Below, in pieces: positions 36,774 to 46,407 of a stretch of 64,000 bases of DNA. The position numbers and the translations under genes were made by a program. The notes under the pieces are model-generated. The model made no database searches, was not told the origin of the DNA, and worked only from the letters and a program-made list of their open reading frames with translations. This stretch comes from Ancylobacter polymorphus. GTDB taxonomy: Bacteria > Pseudomonadota > Alphaproteobacteria > Rhizobiales > Xanthobacteraceae. Location of the stretch: contig NZ_CP083239.1 in NCBI RefSeq assembly GCF_022836935.1, positions 2,556,001 through 2,620,000 on the forward strand, read 5' to 3'. Each line of letters begins with the position of its first letter. Position 1 is the stretch's first letter.

Positions 36774-38042
36774 ATGGCACGGCCGACGCTACCCAACGCA
36801 CCCCTGGCCCGCTCCGCGATGGCCTATGTCCTTGCCGGCGGCCGCGGCAGCCGCCTGATGGAACTGACCGACCGCCGCGCCAAGCCGGCGGTCTATTTCG
36901 GCGGCAAGTCGCGCATCATCGACTTCACCCTGTCCAACGCCATCAATTCCGGCATCCGCCGCATCGGCGTCGCCACCCAGTATCAGGCGCACAGCCTGAT
37001 CCGGCACATGCAGCGCGGCTGGAACTTCCTGCGCCATGAGCGCAATGAGAGCTTCGACGTGCTGCCCGCCAGCCAGCGTGTTTCGGAAACCATGTGGTAT
37101 CTGGGAACGGCGGATGCGGTCTATCAGAACCTCGACATCATCGAGGCCTATGACACCCGCCACATCATCATTCTGGCGGGCGACCACGTCTACAAGCAGG
37201 ACTACGAGATCATGCTGCAGCAGCACGTCGACTCGGGGGCCGACGTGACCGTCGGCTGCCTCGAAGTGCCGCGGCACGAGGCGAGCGCCTTCGGCGTGAT
37301 GCATGTCGATGACCGGGACCGCATCATCTCCTTCCTGGAAAAGCCGAAGGACCCGCCGGCCATGCCCGGCCGGCCGGACAAGGCGCTGGCCTCGATGGGC
37401 ATCTATGTCTTCGAGACCAAATTCCTCATCGACCAGCTGCGCCGCGACGCCGCCGACCCGCTGTCGACGCATGATTTCGGCAAGGACATCATCCCCTACA
37501 TCGTCAAGAACGGCACCGCCTCGGCGCACCATTTCTCGCGGTCCTGCGTGCGTTCCGACCAGGAGACGGCGCCCTATTGGCGCGATGTCGGCACGGTGGA
37601 CGCCTATTGGGAGGCCAATATCGACCTCACCGGCGTGGTGCCGGAGCTCGACCTCTATGACCGCGACTGGCCGATCTGGACCTATGCCGAGATCACCCCG
37701 CCGGCCAAGTTCGTGCATGATGACGAGGGCCGGCGCGGACAGGCGATTTCCTCGCTCGTGTCGGGCGGCTGCATCATCTCCGGCTCGTCGCTGCGCCGGG
37801 CGCTGCTGTTCACCGGGGTGCGGATCAACTCCTATGGCTCGATCGAGAACGGGGTGATCCTGCCCTATGTCGAGATCGGCCGGTCCGCCCGGCTGAAGAA
37901 TGTGGTGATCGATTCGCACGTGCGCATTCCCGAGGGCCTTGTCGTCGGCGAGGACCCGGAGCTGGACGCCAAGCGCTTCCGCCGCACGGAAAAGGGCATC
38001 TGCCTCATTACCCAGCAGATGATCGACAAGCTGTCGGTCTAG
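36774..38042 (+). CDS. glgC: Glucose-1-phosphate adenylyltransferase GlgC
   Basis: This 422-residue protein has the nucleotidyltransferase core [35 protein letters not shown], substrate and metal residues in [30 protein letters not shown] and the active-site lysine-bearing [28 protein letters not shown] left-handed beta-helix C-domain follows ([32 protein letters not shown]). It makes ADP-glucose, the committed and allosterically controlled step of glycogen synthesis. The N-terminal Arg/Lys-rich region that binds activators is intact. GGGAG precedes the ATG. Confidence 0.98.
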   Translation: MARPTLPNAPLARSAMAYVLAGGRGSRLMELTDRRAKPAVYFGGKSRIIDFTLSNAINSGIRRIGVATQYQAHSLIRHMQRGWNFLRHERNESFDVLPASQRVSETMWYLGTADAVYQNLDIIEAYDTRHIIILAGDHVYKQDYEIMLQQHVDSGADVTVGCLEVPRHEASAFGVMHVDDRDRIISFLEKPKDPPAMPGRPDKALASMGIYVFETKFLIDQLRRDAADPLSTHDFGKDIIPYIVKNGTASAHHFSRSCVRSDQETAPYWRDVGTVDAYWEANIDLTGVVPELDLYDRDWPIWTYAEITPPAKFVHDDEGRRGQAISSLVSGGCIISGSSLRRALLFTGVRINSYGSIENGVILPYVEIGRSARLKNVVIDSHVRIPEGLVVGEDPELDAKRFRRTEKGICLITQQMIDKLSV

Positions 38043-38163
38043 GGGGCTCGCGTCGGTCGGGTTGGGAAATCCGATCGACAAGAAGCTGCTTTACACTCAA
38101 CCCGCGCCGGCGGTTCAGGCCGTCGGCGGCTTCGGTTCTAACGGCACAGGGCGCGGGTCTGAC

Positions 38164-39621
38164 GTGTCATCCCTCAAGGTTCTCTCCGTCGTCTCGGAAG
38201 TCTTTCCGCTGATCAAAACCGGCGGCCTCGCCGATGTGGCCGGCGCGCTGCCGGCGGCGCTGGCGCGGCACGATGTCGAGGTTCGCACGCTCGTTCCCGG
38301 CTATCCCGCCGTGATGGCGAAATTGACCGAGGCGGCGCCGGCGCACCGTTTCGACGATCTGTTCGGCGGGCCGGCGACACTGCTGGCGGCCAAAGGCGGC
38401 GGGCTCGACCTGTTCGTCATCGAGGCGCCGCATCTCTATGACCGCCCGGGCGGCCCCTATGCCGGGCCGGACGGGGCCGACTGGGGCGACAATGCGCGGC
38501 GCTTCGCGGCGCTGGGGGCGGTGGCCTCCGGCGTCGGGCTCGGCCTGATCGCCGGCTTCGTGCCCGATATCGTCCATGCGCATGACTGGCAGGCCGGGCT
38601 CGCGCCGGCCTATCTCCACTATGCCGGCACAAGGCGGCCCGGCACGGTGATGACCATCCACAACATTGCCTTTCAGGGGCAGTTTCCCGCCCATGATTTC
38701 CCCATGCTCGGCCTGCCGCCGCACGCGTTCGGGCTTGGCGGCGTCGAGTATTACGGCATGGTCGGCTATCTCAAGGCCGGGCTGCAACTGGCGGACCGCA
38801 TCACCACGGTCTCCCCGGGCTATGCCGGCGAAATCCTGCTGCCCGATGCTGGCATGGGCCTCGACGGCCTGCTCAATGCCCGCGCCTCCGTTCTGTCGGG
38901 GATTCTCAACGGGCTCGACGATGCTGGCTGGAACCCCGCCACCGATACGCTGATCGCCAAGCCCTTCGACGCCAAGACGCTGAAGGCGCGGGCGGCGAAC
39001 AAGGTGGCGCTGAAGGAGGCGTTCGGGCTTGAGGCCGACCCGGAGGCGCTGCTGTTCGGCGTGGTCAGCCGCCTGTCCTGGCAGAAGGGGCTCGATCTGC
39101 TGGCCGACAGCCTCGATACGCTGCTCGGCCTCGGCGCGCAGATGGTGCTGCTCGGTGCGGGCGACGCCGACCTTGCCGGCCGCTTCGCCGCGGCCGCCCA
39201 TGCCCATCCCGGCCGCGTCGGCGTGCAGCTCGGCTATGACGAGGGCGTGGCGCATCGCATCCAGGCGGGGGCGGATGTGCTGATCGTGCCCTCGCGCTTC
39301 GAGCCCTGCGGCCTCACCCAGCTTTCCGCCCTGCGCTATGGCGCGCTGCCGCTGGTGGCGCGCGTCGGCGGGCTCGCCGATACGGTGATCGACGTGAACG
39401 AGATGGCGCGCAGCGCCGGCGTCGGCACCGGGGTGCAGTTCTCGCCCGTCACCGCGCCGGCGCTGCAGATCGCGCTCAAGCGGGTGGCGGCGCTGTGGCA
39501 GGACAAGGCGCTGTGGCAGAAGCTGCAGCGCAATGCGATGACGACCGACGTATCCTGGCAGCGGGCGGCCGGCCAGTACAACACGCTGTTCCGCACGCTG
39601 GCGGCGGAGCGGGCGGGGTGA
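38164..39621 (+). CDS. glgA: Glycogen synthase GlgA (ADP-glucose)
   Basis: The protein has 485 residues from the GTG at 38164. A TTG at 38062 would add 34 residues of Gly/Ala-rich sequence not found in GlgA. GT5 landmarks are [26 protein letters not shown] (ADP-glucose-binding KTGGL), [33 protein letters not shown] and [29 protein letters not shown]. It elongates alpha-1,4-glucan. No strong ribosome site is seen before the GTG, so start confidence is moderate. The stop overlaps the GTG of the next gene (GTGA). Confidence 0.95.
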   Translation: MSSLKVLSVVSEVFPLIKTGGLADVAGALPAALARHDVEVRTLVPGYPAVMAKLTEAAPAHRFDDLFGGPATLLAAKGGGLDLFVIEAPHLYDRPGGPYAGPDGADWGDNARRFAALGAVASGVGLGLIAGFVPDIVHAHDWQAGLAPAYLHYAGTRRPGTVMTIHNIAFQGQFPAHDFPMLGLPPHAFGLGGVEYYGMVGYLKAGLQLADRITTVSPGYAGEILLPDAGMGLDGLLNARASVLSGILNGLDDAGWNPATDTLIAKPFDAKTLKARAANKVALKEAFGLEADPEALLFGVVSRLSWQKGLDLLADSLDTLLGLGAQMVLLGAGDADLAGRFAAAAHAHPGRVGVQLGYDEGVAHRIQAGADVLIVPSRFEPCGLTQLSALRYGALPLVARVGGLADTVIDVNEMARSAGVGTGVQFSPVTAPALQIALKRVAALWQDKALWQKLQRNAMTTDVSWQRAAGQYNTLFRTLAAERAG

Positions 39622-42600
39622 GCGACCTTACCCTCGCCCCCGGCAGCCCCGAGCCGCTCGGCGTCACCCTCGACGCGCGCGGCATCAATGTCGCGGTTTT
39701 CTCCGCCCATGCGACGCGCATCGAGTTCTGCCTGTTCGACGCGGCGGGCGAGGTGGAGATCGCCCGTATCGGCCTGCCGGAGCGTACCGGCGACGTGTTT
39801 CACGGTCACATTGCCGGGGTGACGGCGGGTGCCCGCTACGGCCTGCGCGCGGCGGGGCCGTGGGCGCCGAAGGAGGGCCACCGCTTCAACCCGGCCAAGC
39901 TGCTGGTCGACCCCTATGCGCGCCGGCTCGACCGGCCGTTCCGGCTCGATGCCGCCTTGTTCGACAACCGCGCCAGCGGCGCGCTGCATGACGAGACCGA
40001 CAGCGCCTTCGCGCTGCCGAAAGCCATCGTGATGGGGGCGGAAGCCGGACCCGTCGCGCCGCGCTCGCCGTTCCGCTGGGACCGGCAGGTGCTGTACGAG
40101 CTGCATGTGCGCGGCTTCACCATGCGGCAGGAGGCGGTTCCGCCCGGCTTACGCGGCACCTTTGCCGGGCTGGCCGAACCGGCGGCGCTGGACCATCTGG
40201 TGCGGCTCGGCGTCACCACGGTGGAGCTGATGCCCGCCATGGCCTGGATCGACGAGCGGCATCTGCCACCGCTGGGGCTGAGCAATTACTGGGGCTACAA
40301 TCCCGTCGTATTCGGCGCGCCCGATCCGCGCCTCGCGCCCGGCGGTTTCGAGGAAATCGCCCGCACCATCGCCGCGCTGCACGCGGCCGGCATCGCTGTG
40401 GTGCTGGATGTGGTGCTGAACCATTCCGGCGAGAGCGACGCCTTCGGGCCGACGCTGAGCCTGCGCGGGCTCGACAACGCGACCTATTACCGCCACGCCG
40501 CCGACGATCCCTCCCGCCTCATCAACGATGCCGGCACGGGGAACACGCTGGCGCTGGAGCGGGCGCCGGTGCTGCGCCTCGCCATGGATGCGCTGCGGCG
40601 CTGGGCCGCCTGCGGGCTCGACGGCTTCCGCTTCGACCTCGCCGCCACGCTGGGGCGCCGGCCAGCCGGCTTCGACATGGAGGCGCCGTTCCTCGCCGCG
40701 ATGCAGCAGGACCCGGCGCTACGCGATCTCGCGCTCATCGCCGAACCCTGGGATATCGGGCCGGGCGGCTATCAGGTCGGGCGCTTTCCGCCGGGCTGGG
40801 GCGAATGGAACGACCATTTCCGCGACACGGCGCGGCATTTCTGGCGCGGCGATGCCGGCGTCGTGGGCGAGCTGGCGACGCGGCTGGCCGGCTCTGCCGA
40901 CATTTTCGCCGGGCGCCACCGCCCGCTCTCGCGCGGCATCAATTTCGTCACCGCCCATGACGGCTTCACCCTGGCCGATCTCGTCGCCTATGCGGGCAAG
41001 CACAACGACGCCAATGGCGAGCACAACCGCGACGGCACCGACAATAATGTGAGCTGGAACCACGGCGTCGAGGGCGGCACCGACGATCCAGCCATCAACG
41101 CCGCCCGGCGCGGCGATGCGCGGGCGCTGCTGGCGACGCTGCTCGCCGCGCGCGGCACGCCGATGCTGACCATGGGCGACGAATGCGGGCGCACGCAGGC
41201 CGGTAACAACAATGCCTATGCACAGGACAATGAGCTGACCTGGCTCGACTGGTCGGCGATGGATGCGGAGCTTGCCGCCTTCACCGCCCGGCTGGTGAAG
41301 CTGCGCCTTGCCCATCGCGCGCTGCGCGGCGAGGCCCCGCTGACCGGGCGCCCGCCCGATGGCAGCGGCATTGCCGATGTCGACTGGCGTGCGCCCTCCG
41401 GCGGCACGGTGCGCTGGGACGACGGCGCCACCCGCGCGCTGGTGGCGGTGTTCTACGCCCCAGCCATGTCGGAGGAAGAGGCGGACCGCGTGGCGGTGGC
41501 GCTCAACGCCTCAGACAAAGCGGAGCCGCTGGTTCTGCCCGAACCGCGCGACGGCTTCGTCTGGCGCGTCGCCGCCGACACCGCCCGGCCGGAGGCCGGG
41601 GAGGGGGAGCCCACCGAGGTCGCACCGCGCGCGGTGCTGATCGCCGTCGAGACCACTGAGCCGGCCGCACCGCGCCGCGCCGCCGCGCTGGAGCGGCTCG
41701 ACAAGCTCTCCGCTGCGGCCGGCATCGATGGCCAGTGGTTCACCGCCGATGGCAAGGCGCAGAAGGTGGGCGACGATACCAAGCGCGCGCTGCTCGCCGC
41801 GCTGGACCTGCCGGCCGGCACCCCCGGCGAGGTCAGCGACAGCCTCGCCCGGCTGTCCGCCCAGCATTTCGACCGCGCCATTCCCTTCGCCGCCCTTCTG
41901 CGCGAGGGGACAGTGCCGCTGCTGACGCTGGCGGGCGAGGCCGCACAGGCGCCGCGCCGGCTGGACCTTTCCGTGACGCTGGAGGATGGGCAGGAGATCG
42001 CCTTTCCCATCCGCCCCGAGGACGGCGAGAGCCGCAGCGTGGAGCGGCCGGACGGCCGGCTGGCGACGCTGCGCGCCGTGGCGCTGCCCGCCCTGCCGCC
42101 GGGCCGGCATGTGCTGCGCCTCGGCGCGGATGCGTGCCGGATCACCGTCGCGCCGCCGGCGAGCCATCTGCCACGTGTGCTTGAGGCAGGGGGACGGCTG
42201 TTCGGACTTGGCACGCATCTTTACACGCTGCGCAGGGGCGAGGCGGATCAGGGCATTGGCGATTTCACCGCGCTGGCTGAACTCGGCGAGCGGGCGGCAC
42301 AGGCGGGGGCGCGCACGCTGGGGCTGAACCCGCTGCACGCGCTGTTCCCGGACGACCGGGAGCGCACCAGCCCCTATTCGCCGTCCGACCGGCGCTTCCT
42401 CGACCCGATCTATATCGATGTCGCCGCGCTCGGCGCGGAGATGGCGGATTTCGCCGCGCTCGCCGCCACACCGTCGGTCGACTATGCCGGCGTGTGGGCG
42501 GCCAAGGAGGCGGCGCTGCGGGCCGCCTTCGCGCGCTTCGAGCGCGGGCCGGACCCCGATTTCGACCGTTTCATCGCCGAAGGCGGCGAGACGCTGCGCC

Positions 42601-43766
42601 GCTTCGCCCTGTTCCAGGCGATTGCCGGCGCCCATCCCCGCCGCCCCTGGCGCGACTGGCCGGGCGGTCTGAGCGAGGTCGGCGGCGCGGCGGTGGAGGC
42701 GTTCGGCCGCGCCCATGCGGACGAGGTCCGCTTCGCGCTGTGGCAGCAATGGGTGGCCGACCGGCAGCTGGCCGCTGCGGCGGAGAGGGCGCGCGCGGCA
42801 GGGCTCTCGCTAGGCCTCTACCGCGACCTCGCCGTGGGCACGACGCTGGACGGCGCCGAAGCCTGGGCCGAGGCCGACCTTTTGATGCCTGGCGTCACCA
42901 TCGGTGCGCCGCCCGATCCGCTGGGGCCGGAAGGGCAGAACTGGAACCTGCCGCCCTTCGACCCGCTGGCGCTGCAGCGCGACGGCTATCTCCGCTTTGC
43001 CGGGCTGTTGCTGGCGAATATGCGCCATGCCGGCGCGCTGCGGATCGACCATGTGATGGGGTTGCGGCGGCTGTTCCTCATTCCCGAAGGGGCCAGCGGG
43101 GCGGACGGCGCCTATCTCGCCATGCCGTTCGAGGCGCTGGCGGCGCAGGTGGCGCTGGAAAGCGCGCGGGCGCAGTGCCTCGTCATCGGCGAGGATCTCG
43201 GCACTGTGCCCTTCGGCATGCGCGACCAGCTTTCCGCCGAGCGCATGCTGTCCTACCGCGTGCTGTGGTTCGAGCAGAAGGCGGGCGTGTTCACGCCGCC
43301 GGAGGACTATCCGGCGCTGGCGGCGGCCTGCGTCTCCACCCATGACCTGCCGACGCTGGCCGGCTGGTGGGAGGGGATCGACCTGAAGGAGCGGGAAACG
43401 CTCGGCCTGATCGACGCGGCGGATTATGCGGCGGGGCTGGTGGAGCGGGCCGCTGAGCGCGAACGACTATGCGCGGCGCTGCTTGAGGAGGGGCTGATTG
43501 CCACGCTGCCGGCGGCGGGAGCGCCGCTCGACGATGCGCTGCTGGCGGCGATTCACGCCTTCGTCTCGCGCACCAAGGCGGCGCTGGCGCTGGCGCAGCT
43601 CGACGATCTCGCCGGCGAGACGGTGGCGGTGAACCTGCCGGGCACGGACAAGGAGCGGCCGAACTGGCGGCGGCGGCTGGCGCAGACGGTGGAGACGGTG
43701 CTGGACAGCCCGCGCGCCAGGGCCGCGCTCGCCGCCATGTCGGGCGAGCGCGGCGGGGAGGCGTGA
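39618..43766 (+). CDS. Fused glycogen debranching enzyme GlgX and 4-alpha-glucanotransferase MalQ
   Basis: The protein has 1382 residues from the GTG overlapping the glgA stop. Residues about 10-680 form a GlgX-type isoamylase: CBM48 ([28 protein letters not shown]) then GH13 with nucleophile Asp340 ([13 protein letters not shown]), acid Glu376 ([11 protein letters not shown]) and Asp448 ([13 protein letters not shown]). Residues about 691-1382 form a GH77 MalQ: nucleophile Asp1144 ([15 protein letters not shown]), acid Glu1192 ([10 protein letters not shown]) and Asp1243 ([14 protein letters not shown]). All catalytic residues of both enzymes are present, so both should be active. GlgX trims short branches left by GlgP; MalQ rejoins the released oligosaccharides. 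No stop or frameshift separates the halves. Confidence 0.93.
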   Translation: MSDLTLAPGSPEPLGVTLDARGINVAVFSAHATRIEFCLFDAAGEVEIARIGLPERTGDVFHGHIAGVTAGARYGLRAAGPWAPKEGHRFNPAKLLVDPYARRLDRPFRLDAALFDNRASGALHDETDSAFALPKAIVMGAEAGPVAPRSPFRWDRQVLYELHVRGFTMRQEAVPPGLRGTFAGLAEPAALDHLVRLGVTTVELMPAMAWIDERHLPPLGLSNYWGYNPVVFGAPDPRLAPGGFEEIARTIAALHAAGIAVVLDVVLNHSGESDAFGPTLSLRGLDNATYYRHAADDPSRLINDAGTGNTLALERAPVLRLAMDALRRWAACGLDGFRFDLAATLGRRPAGFDMEAPFLAAMQQDPALRDLALIAEPWDIGPGGYQVGRFPPGWGEWNDHFRDTARHFWRGDAGVVGELATRLAGSADIFAGRHRPLSRGINFVTAHDGFTLADLVAYAGKHNDANGEHNRDGTDNNVSWNHGVEGGTDDPAINAARRGDARALLATLLAARGTPMLTMGDECGRTQAGNNNAYAQDNELTWLDWSAMDAELAAFTARLVKLRLAHRALRGEAPLTGRPPDGSGIADVDWRAPSGGTVRWDDGATRALVAVFYAPAMSEEEADRVAVALNASDKAEPLVLPEPRDGFVWRVAADTARPEAGEGEPTEVAPRAVLIAVETTEPAAPRRAAALERLDKLSAAAGIDGQWFTADGKAQKVGDDTKRALLAALDLPAGTPGEVSDSLARLSAQHFDRAIPFAALLREGTVPLLTLAGEAAQAPRRLDLSVTLEDGQEIAFPIRPEDGESRSVERPDGRLATLRAVALPALPPGRHVLRLGADACRITVAPPASHLPRVLEAGGRLFGLGTHLYTLRRGEADQGIGDFTALAELGERAAQAGARTLGLNPLHALFPDDRERTSPYSPSDRRFLDPIYIDVAALGAEMADFAALAATPSVDYAGVWAAKEAALRAAFARFERGPDPDFDRFIAEGGETLRRFALFQAIAGAHPRRPWRDWPGGLSEVGGAAVEAFGRAHADEVRFALWQQWVADRQLAAAAERARAAGLSLGLYRDLAVGTTLDGAEAWAEADLLMPGVTIGAPPDPLGPEGQNWNLPPFDPLALQRDGYLRFAGLLLANMRHAGALRIDHVMGLRRLFLIPEGASGADGAYLAMPFEALAAQVALESARAQCLVIGEDLGTVPFGMRDQLSAERMLSYRVLWFEQKAGVFTPPEDYPALAAACVSTHDLPTLAGWWEGIDLKERETLGLIDAADYAAGLVERAAERERLCAALLEEGLIATLPAAGAPLDDALLAAIHAFVSRTKAALALAQLDDLAGETVAVNLPGTDKERPNWRRRLAQTVETVLDSPRARAALAAMSGERGGEA

Positions 43767-43769
43767 GCC

Positions 43770-44075
43770 TTACGGGGTCGTGGGCGCCGGGGCAGACGGA
43801 GCCGGCTCGGCCGGCGTGGCGGGCGCGGGTTCCGGCGACGCGGCCGGCGGGGTCGAGGGCTGCACCGCCGGATCATTCGGCGGCGGCAGGGTGGCTTCCG
43901 GCGCGGGCGGCGGCGGGGTGATCGGATCGGCAGCCGGGGGAACCGAGGGCTGGGCAGCCGGCGGGGTCGGGTTTTCCGTGGGCTGCGGGGTCATGCGCCC
44001 GGAATATTGGACGGCGGCATAGGCGGCGATCACCAGGACGATCGCTGCCACGATCAGCATCATGTTTCGGCTCAT
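43770..44075 (-). CDS. Small membrane-anchored proline-rich protein, unknown
   Basis: This 101-residue protein has one N-terminal hydrophobic segment (MMLIVAAIVLVIAAYAAVQY, residues 5-24). It is followed by about 75 residues made almost wholly of Pro, Ala, Thr, Ser and Glu (e.g. NPTPPAAQPSVPPAADP, PPPPAPEATLPPPND). This looks like an inner-membrane anchor with an extended periplasmic tail. No domain is recognised. It ends 3 bp from the malQ stop on the opposite strand. Low-complexity composition makes coding status less than certain, but the transmembrane start is convincing. Confidence 0.6.
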   Translation of the reverse strand: MSRNMMLIVAAIVLVIAAYAAVQYSGRMTPQPTENPTPPAAQPSVPPAADPITPPPPAPEATLPPPNDPAVQPSTPPAASPEPAPATPAEPAPSAPAPTTP

Positions 44076-44183
44076 TTACGCGTCTCCGACTTGGTGGCCC
44101 GGCGCCCGCTTCGGAGAACCGACAGGCGTCGCCCAGTCCACGAGGCATGGCTTCACGGGATGCCCGCAGGCGGGGCCGTTGCA

Positions 44184-44246
44184 GGTAAATCCACAGCCGG
44201 GCCACGGCCCGGACGCGCCAAAAACGGCGCCGCCTGTGGATTTACC
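44184..44246. repeat. 13-bp perfect inverted repeat with 37-nt loop
   Basis: GGTAAATCCACAG (44184-44196) and CTGTGGATTTACC (44234-44246) face each other in a gene-free gap. The arms are AT-richer than the surroundings and resemble degenerate DnaA boxes (TTATCCACA, 7 of 9). Confidence 0.7.
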
Positions 44247-44372
44247 ATTGTCGCAACGTCATTATTCGACGAAAGTTCCTGCTCCATTCCGCCGCAGGGC
44301 GGACGCCGACAAACCGAGCCGCGCCCACGCGGCCGCCGGCCCGCCGAACTGGCGGCCACAGGGGAGATGACC

Positions 44373-44609
44373 ATGCCGCACACCGATTTCGATGTCGTCA
44401 CGCTCTCGCCGTCGACGGTCCGGGTGATGCACCGCGTCGCCCACCACATTTACGAATTCGCGCTGGAAGAGGATGCCAGCGGCCGGCGGCGCATGCGCGG
44501 CGGCCCGCAGGTGACCTGCGGCCACGGCGCTGTGCCGGCGCTGGAATTGCTGAGCGCCGCCGAGCAGGTCGCCGCCGCCACCGCGCGCCATACCGGCATG
44601 ATCGATTGA
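44373..44609 (+). CDS. Conserved-looking small protein, unknown
   Basis: The protein has 78 residues from the ATG at 44373, with GGGGAG 6-7 nt upstream. An ATG at 44367 is too close to that site. The sequence (MPHTDFDVVTLSPSTVRVMH...) has a His-rich helix (RVMHRVAHHIYEFALEED), a basic turn (SGRRRMRGGPQ) and a C-terminal helix (ALELLSAAEQVAAATARH). It is soluble, with no signal peptide and one cysteine. I recognise no family. Codon use and an SD site support it being real. It is preceded by the 13-bp inverted repeat and followed by the modA control region. Confidence 0.55.
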   Translation: MPHTDFDVVTLSPSTVRVMHRVAHHIYEFALEEDASGRRRMRGGPQVTCGHGAVPALELLSAAEQVAAATARHTGMID

Positions 44610-44726
44610 GGCCGCGCCCGGCTCTTTCGGGCATCTGACTTCCGCAGCCTCTGGGTCTCCCCGTTCACAGGACTTCCGACGCGCCGTCGCCGGGCGGATC
44701 GGTGCTGGCATCACGCGGCCAATCAT

Positions 44727-44762
44727 GTATATGGACGGATACATGTATATCACGGGATATAT
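44727..44762 (+). promoter_or_regulatory. Two tandem ModE-type molybdate boxes before modA
   Basis: GTATAT-GGACGG-ATACAT (44727-44744) is followed without a gap by GTATAT-CACGGG-ATATAT (44745-44762). Both fit the TATAT-N6-ATATA layout of Mo-boxes and lie 14 nt before the modA ATG. Binding by the ModE-like protein at 47771-48196 would repress modABC when molybdate is plentiful (inference). Confidence 0.75.
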
Positions 44763-44775
44763 GAGGGGGCCCGCC

Positions 44776-45564
44776 ATGACGTCTCGCCGCCTTGTCCTGC
44801 GCAGCCTTGCCGCTGCCGCCGTCGCCGCCCTTCTCGGCACAGCGCTCCCGGCGCCCGTGCGGGCCGAGGCACCCGTCACCGTCTTCGCCGCCGCCAGCCT
44901 GACCAATGCGTTTCAGGACATCGGCAAGCTCTACAAGGCGAAGACCGGCACGGAGGTCGCCTTCTCCTTCGCGGCCTCCTCGGCGCTGGCCAAGCAGCTG
45001 GAGGCCGGCGCACCGGCGGGGATTTTCGCTTCCGCCGACAACAAATGGATGGACTATGCCGAGAGCAAGGACCTGACGCTGAAGGCCACCCGCGTTACCC
45101 CGATCGGCAACAGCCTCGTGCTCATAATGCCGGCGGACAAGGCCAAGGATGTGACCATCAGCGCCGCCTTCGACTGGATGGCCTTCCTCGGCGCCGATGG
45201 CCGCATCGCCACTGGCATCACCGACAGCGTGCCGATCGGCATCTATGCCAAGACCGCGCTGACCACTCTCGGCGCGTGGGACAAGGTGAAGGAGCGCGTC
45301 GTCGGCGCCGAGAGCGTGCGCGCGGCGCTGGCGCTGGTCGAGCGCGGCGAGGCGGCCGCCGGCATCGTCTATTCCACCGACGCGGCGGTGGCGAAGAATG
45401 TGAAGGTGGTCGCCACCTTCCCGGCGAACAGCCATCCGCCGGTCGAGTACCCGTTCGAGATCGTCAAGGGGCAGGACACTGCGGCGACGCGGGCCTTTTT
45501 CGACTTCCTGGTGGGGCCGGAGGCCAAGGCGGTGTATGCGAAGTACGGCTTCGTGGTGAAGTGA
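44776..45564 (+). CDS. modA: Molybdate ABC transporter substrate-binding protein ModA
   Basis: The protein has 262 residues from the ATG at 44776; earlier in-frame ATGs lie inside the Mo-boxes. A signal peptide with a twin-arginine-like start (SRRLVLRSLAAAAVAALL) ends near VRAEA. The mature protein has the ModA oxyanion-binding segments VTVFAAASLTNAFQDIGKLYKAKTG, FSFAASSALAKQLEAGAPAGIFASAD and ESVRAALALVERGEAAAGIVYSTDA. It captures molybdate (or tungstate) in the periplasm. modB follows after 151 bp that hold a palindromic repeat. Confidence 0.96.
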   Translation: MTSRRLVLRSLAAAAVAALLGTALPAPVRAEAPVTVFAAASLTNAFQDIGKLYKAKTGTEVAFSFAASSALAKQLEAGAPAGIFASADNKWMDYAESKDLTLKATRVTPIGNSLVLIMPADKAKDVTISAAFDWMAFLGADGRIATGITDSVPIGIYAKTALTTLGAWDKVKERVVGAESVRAALALVERGEAAAGIVYSTDAAVAKNVKVVATFPANSHPPVEYPFEIVKGQDTAATRAFFDFLVGPEAKAVYAKYGFVVK

Positions 45565-45587
45565 GGCGAGCCGTTGGTCGGCCGCCT

Positions 45588-45685
45588 GCGTGCTTCGAGG
45601 CCGGCCTTCTGGCCGGCACCTCAGCATGACGCAGCGTGTCGTATCATGAGAACCACGTCATCCTGAGGTGCTCGCGCAGCGAGCT
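45588..45685 (+). repeat. Palindromic repeat, family D, between modA and modB
   Basis: GCGTGCTTCGAGGCCGGCC opens an element whose arms CACCTCAGCATGACG (45617-45631) and CGTCATCCTGAGGTG (45656-45670) pair at 14 of 15 positions. This type (GTGCTTCGAGG...CCTCAGCATGAC) is common between genes of Hyphomicrobiales. Single copy here. Confidence 0.75.
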
Positions 45686-45715
45686 GTGAGGGATGTGCGA
45701 TCAAGGGCCTTAGGC

Positions 45716-46405
45716 ATGCTCACCCCCGAGGAATGGACGGCGGTCACGCTCAGCCTGAAGGTCGCGTTCTGGGCGACCTTCTGGAGTCTGCCGCTCGCGG
45801 TACTCACCGCCTTCGTGCTGGCGCGCGCGCGCTTTCCCGGCAAGAGCCTGCTCGACGGGCTGGTCTATCTCCCCCTCGTGCTGCCCAAGGTGGTGGTGGG
45901 CTATCTGCTGCTGGTCAGCCTTGGCGCGCGCGGCTTTCTCGGCCAGTATCTCGACGCCTGGTTCGGTATCCGGCTGATCTTCACCACGGCAGGGGCGACG
46001 GTGGCGGCGGCGGTGGTGAGCTTTCCGCTCACCGTCAACGCCATCCGCCTGGCGCTGGAGGCGGTGGACCGGGGGCTGGAGACGGCGGCGCGCACGCTCG
46101 GCGCCTCACGGCTCGACGTGTTCTTCTCGGTGACGCTGCCGCTGATGCTGCCCGGCATCCTCTCCGGCGCGCTGCTCGCCATTGCCTCGGCGCTGGGCGA
46201 GTTCGGCGCCACCATAACCTTCGTCTCCAATGTCGAAGGCCAGACCCGCACCATCCCGCTCGCCATTTACAGCGCCACCCATATGCCGGACGGCGACGCC
46301 ATGGCGCTGCGGCTGACTCTGGTTTCCGTGGTGCTGGCGCTCGGCTCGCTGCTGCTGGCGAGCCTCGTCGACCGGCGCATCCGCGTCATGATCGGGCGGG
46401 GATAG
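45716..46405 (+). CDS. modB: Molybdate ABC transporter permease ModB
   Basis: The protein has 229 residues from the ATG at 45716; an in-frame start at 45668 lies in the repeat. Five to six membrane segments are visible, with the binding-protein-dependent transport signature ETAARTLGASRLDVFFSVTLPLMLPGILSGALLAIASALGEFGAT, which contacts ModC. The stop is 2 nt before modC. The ribosome site is weak. Confidence 0.95.
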   Translation: MLTPEEWTAVTLSLKVAFWATFWSLPLAVLTAFVLARARFPGKSLLDGLVYLPLVLPKVVVGYLLLVSLGARGFLGQYLDAWFGIRLIFTTAGATVAAAVVSFPLTVNAIRLALEAVDRGLETAARTLGASRLDVFFSVTLPLMLPGILSGALLAIASALGEFGATITFVSNVEGQTRTIPLAIYSATHMPDGDAMALRLTLVSVVLALGSLLLASLVDRRIRVMIGRG

Positions 46406-46407
46406 GC

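Noticed and set aside
38062..38163. A longer GlgA starting at TTG 38062
   Set aside because: The extra 34 residues are Gly/Ala/Pro-rich and unlike any GlgA. The GTG at 38164 places the start next to the conserved [17 protein letters not shown].
44725..44775. Upstream ModA start (MYMDGYMYITGYM...)
   Set aside because: These codons are the tandem Mo-boxes. The signal peptide begins at 44776.
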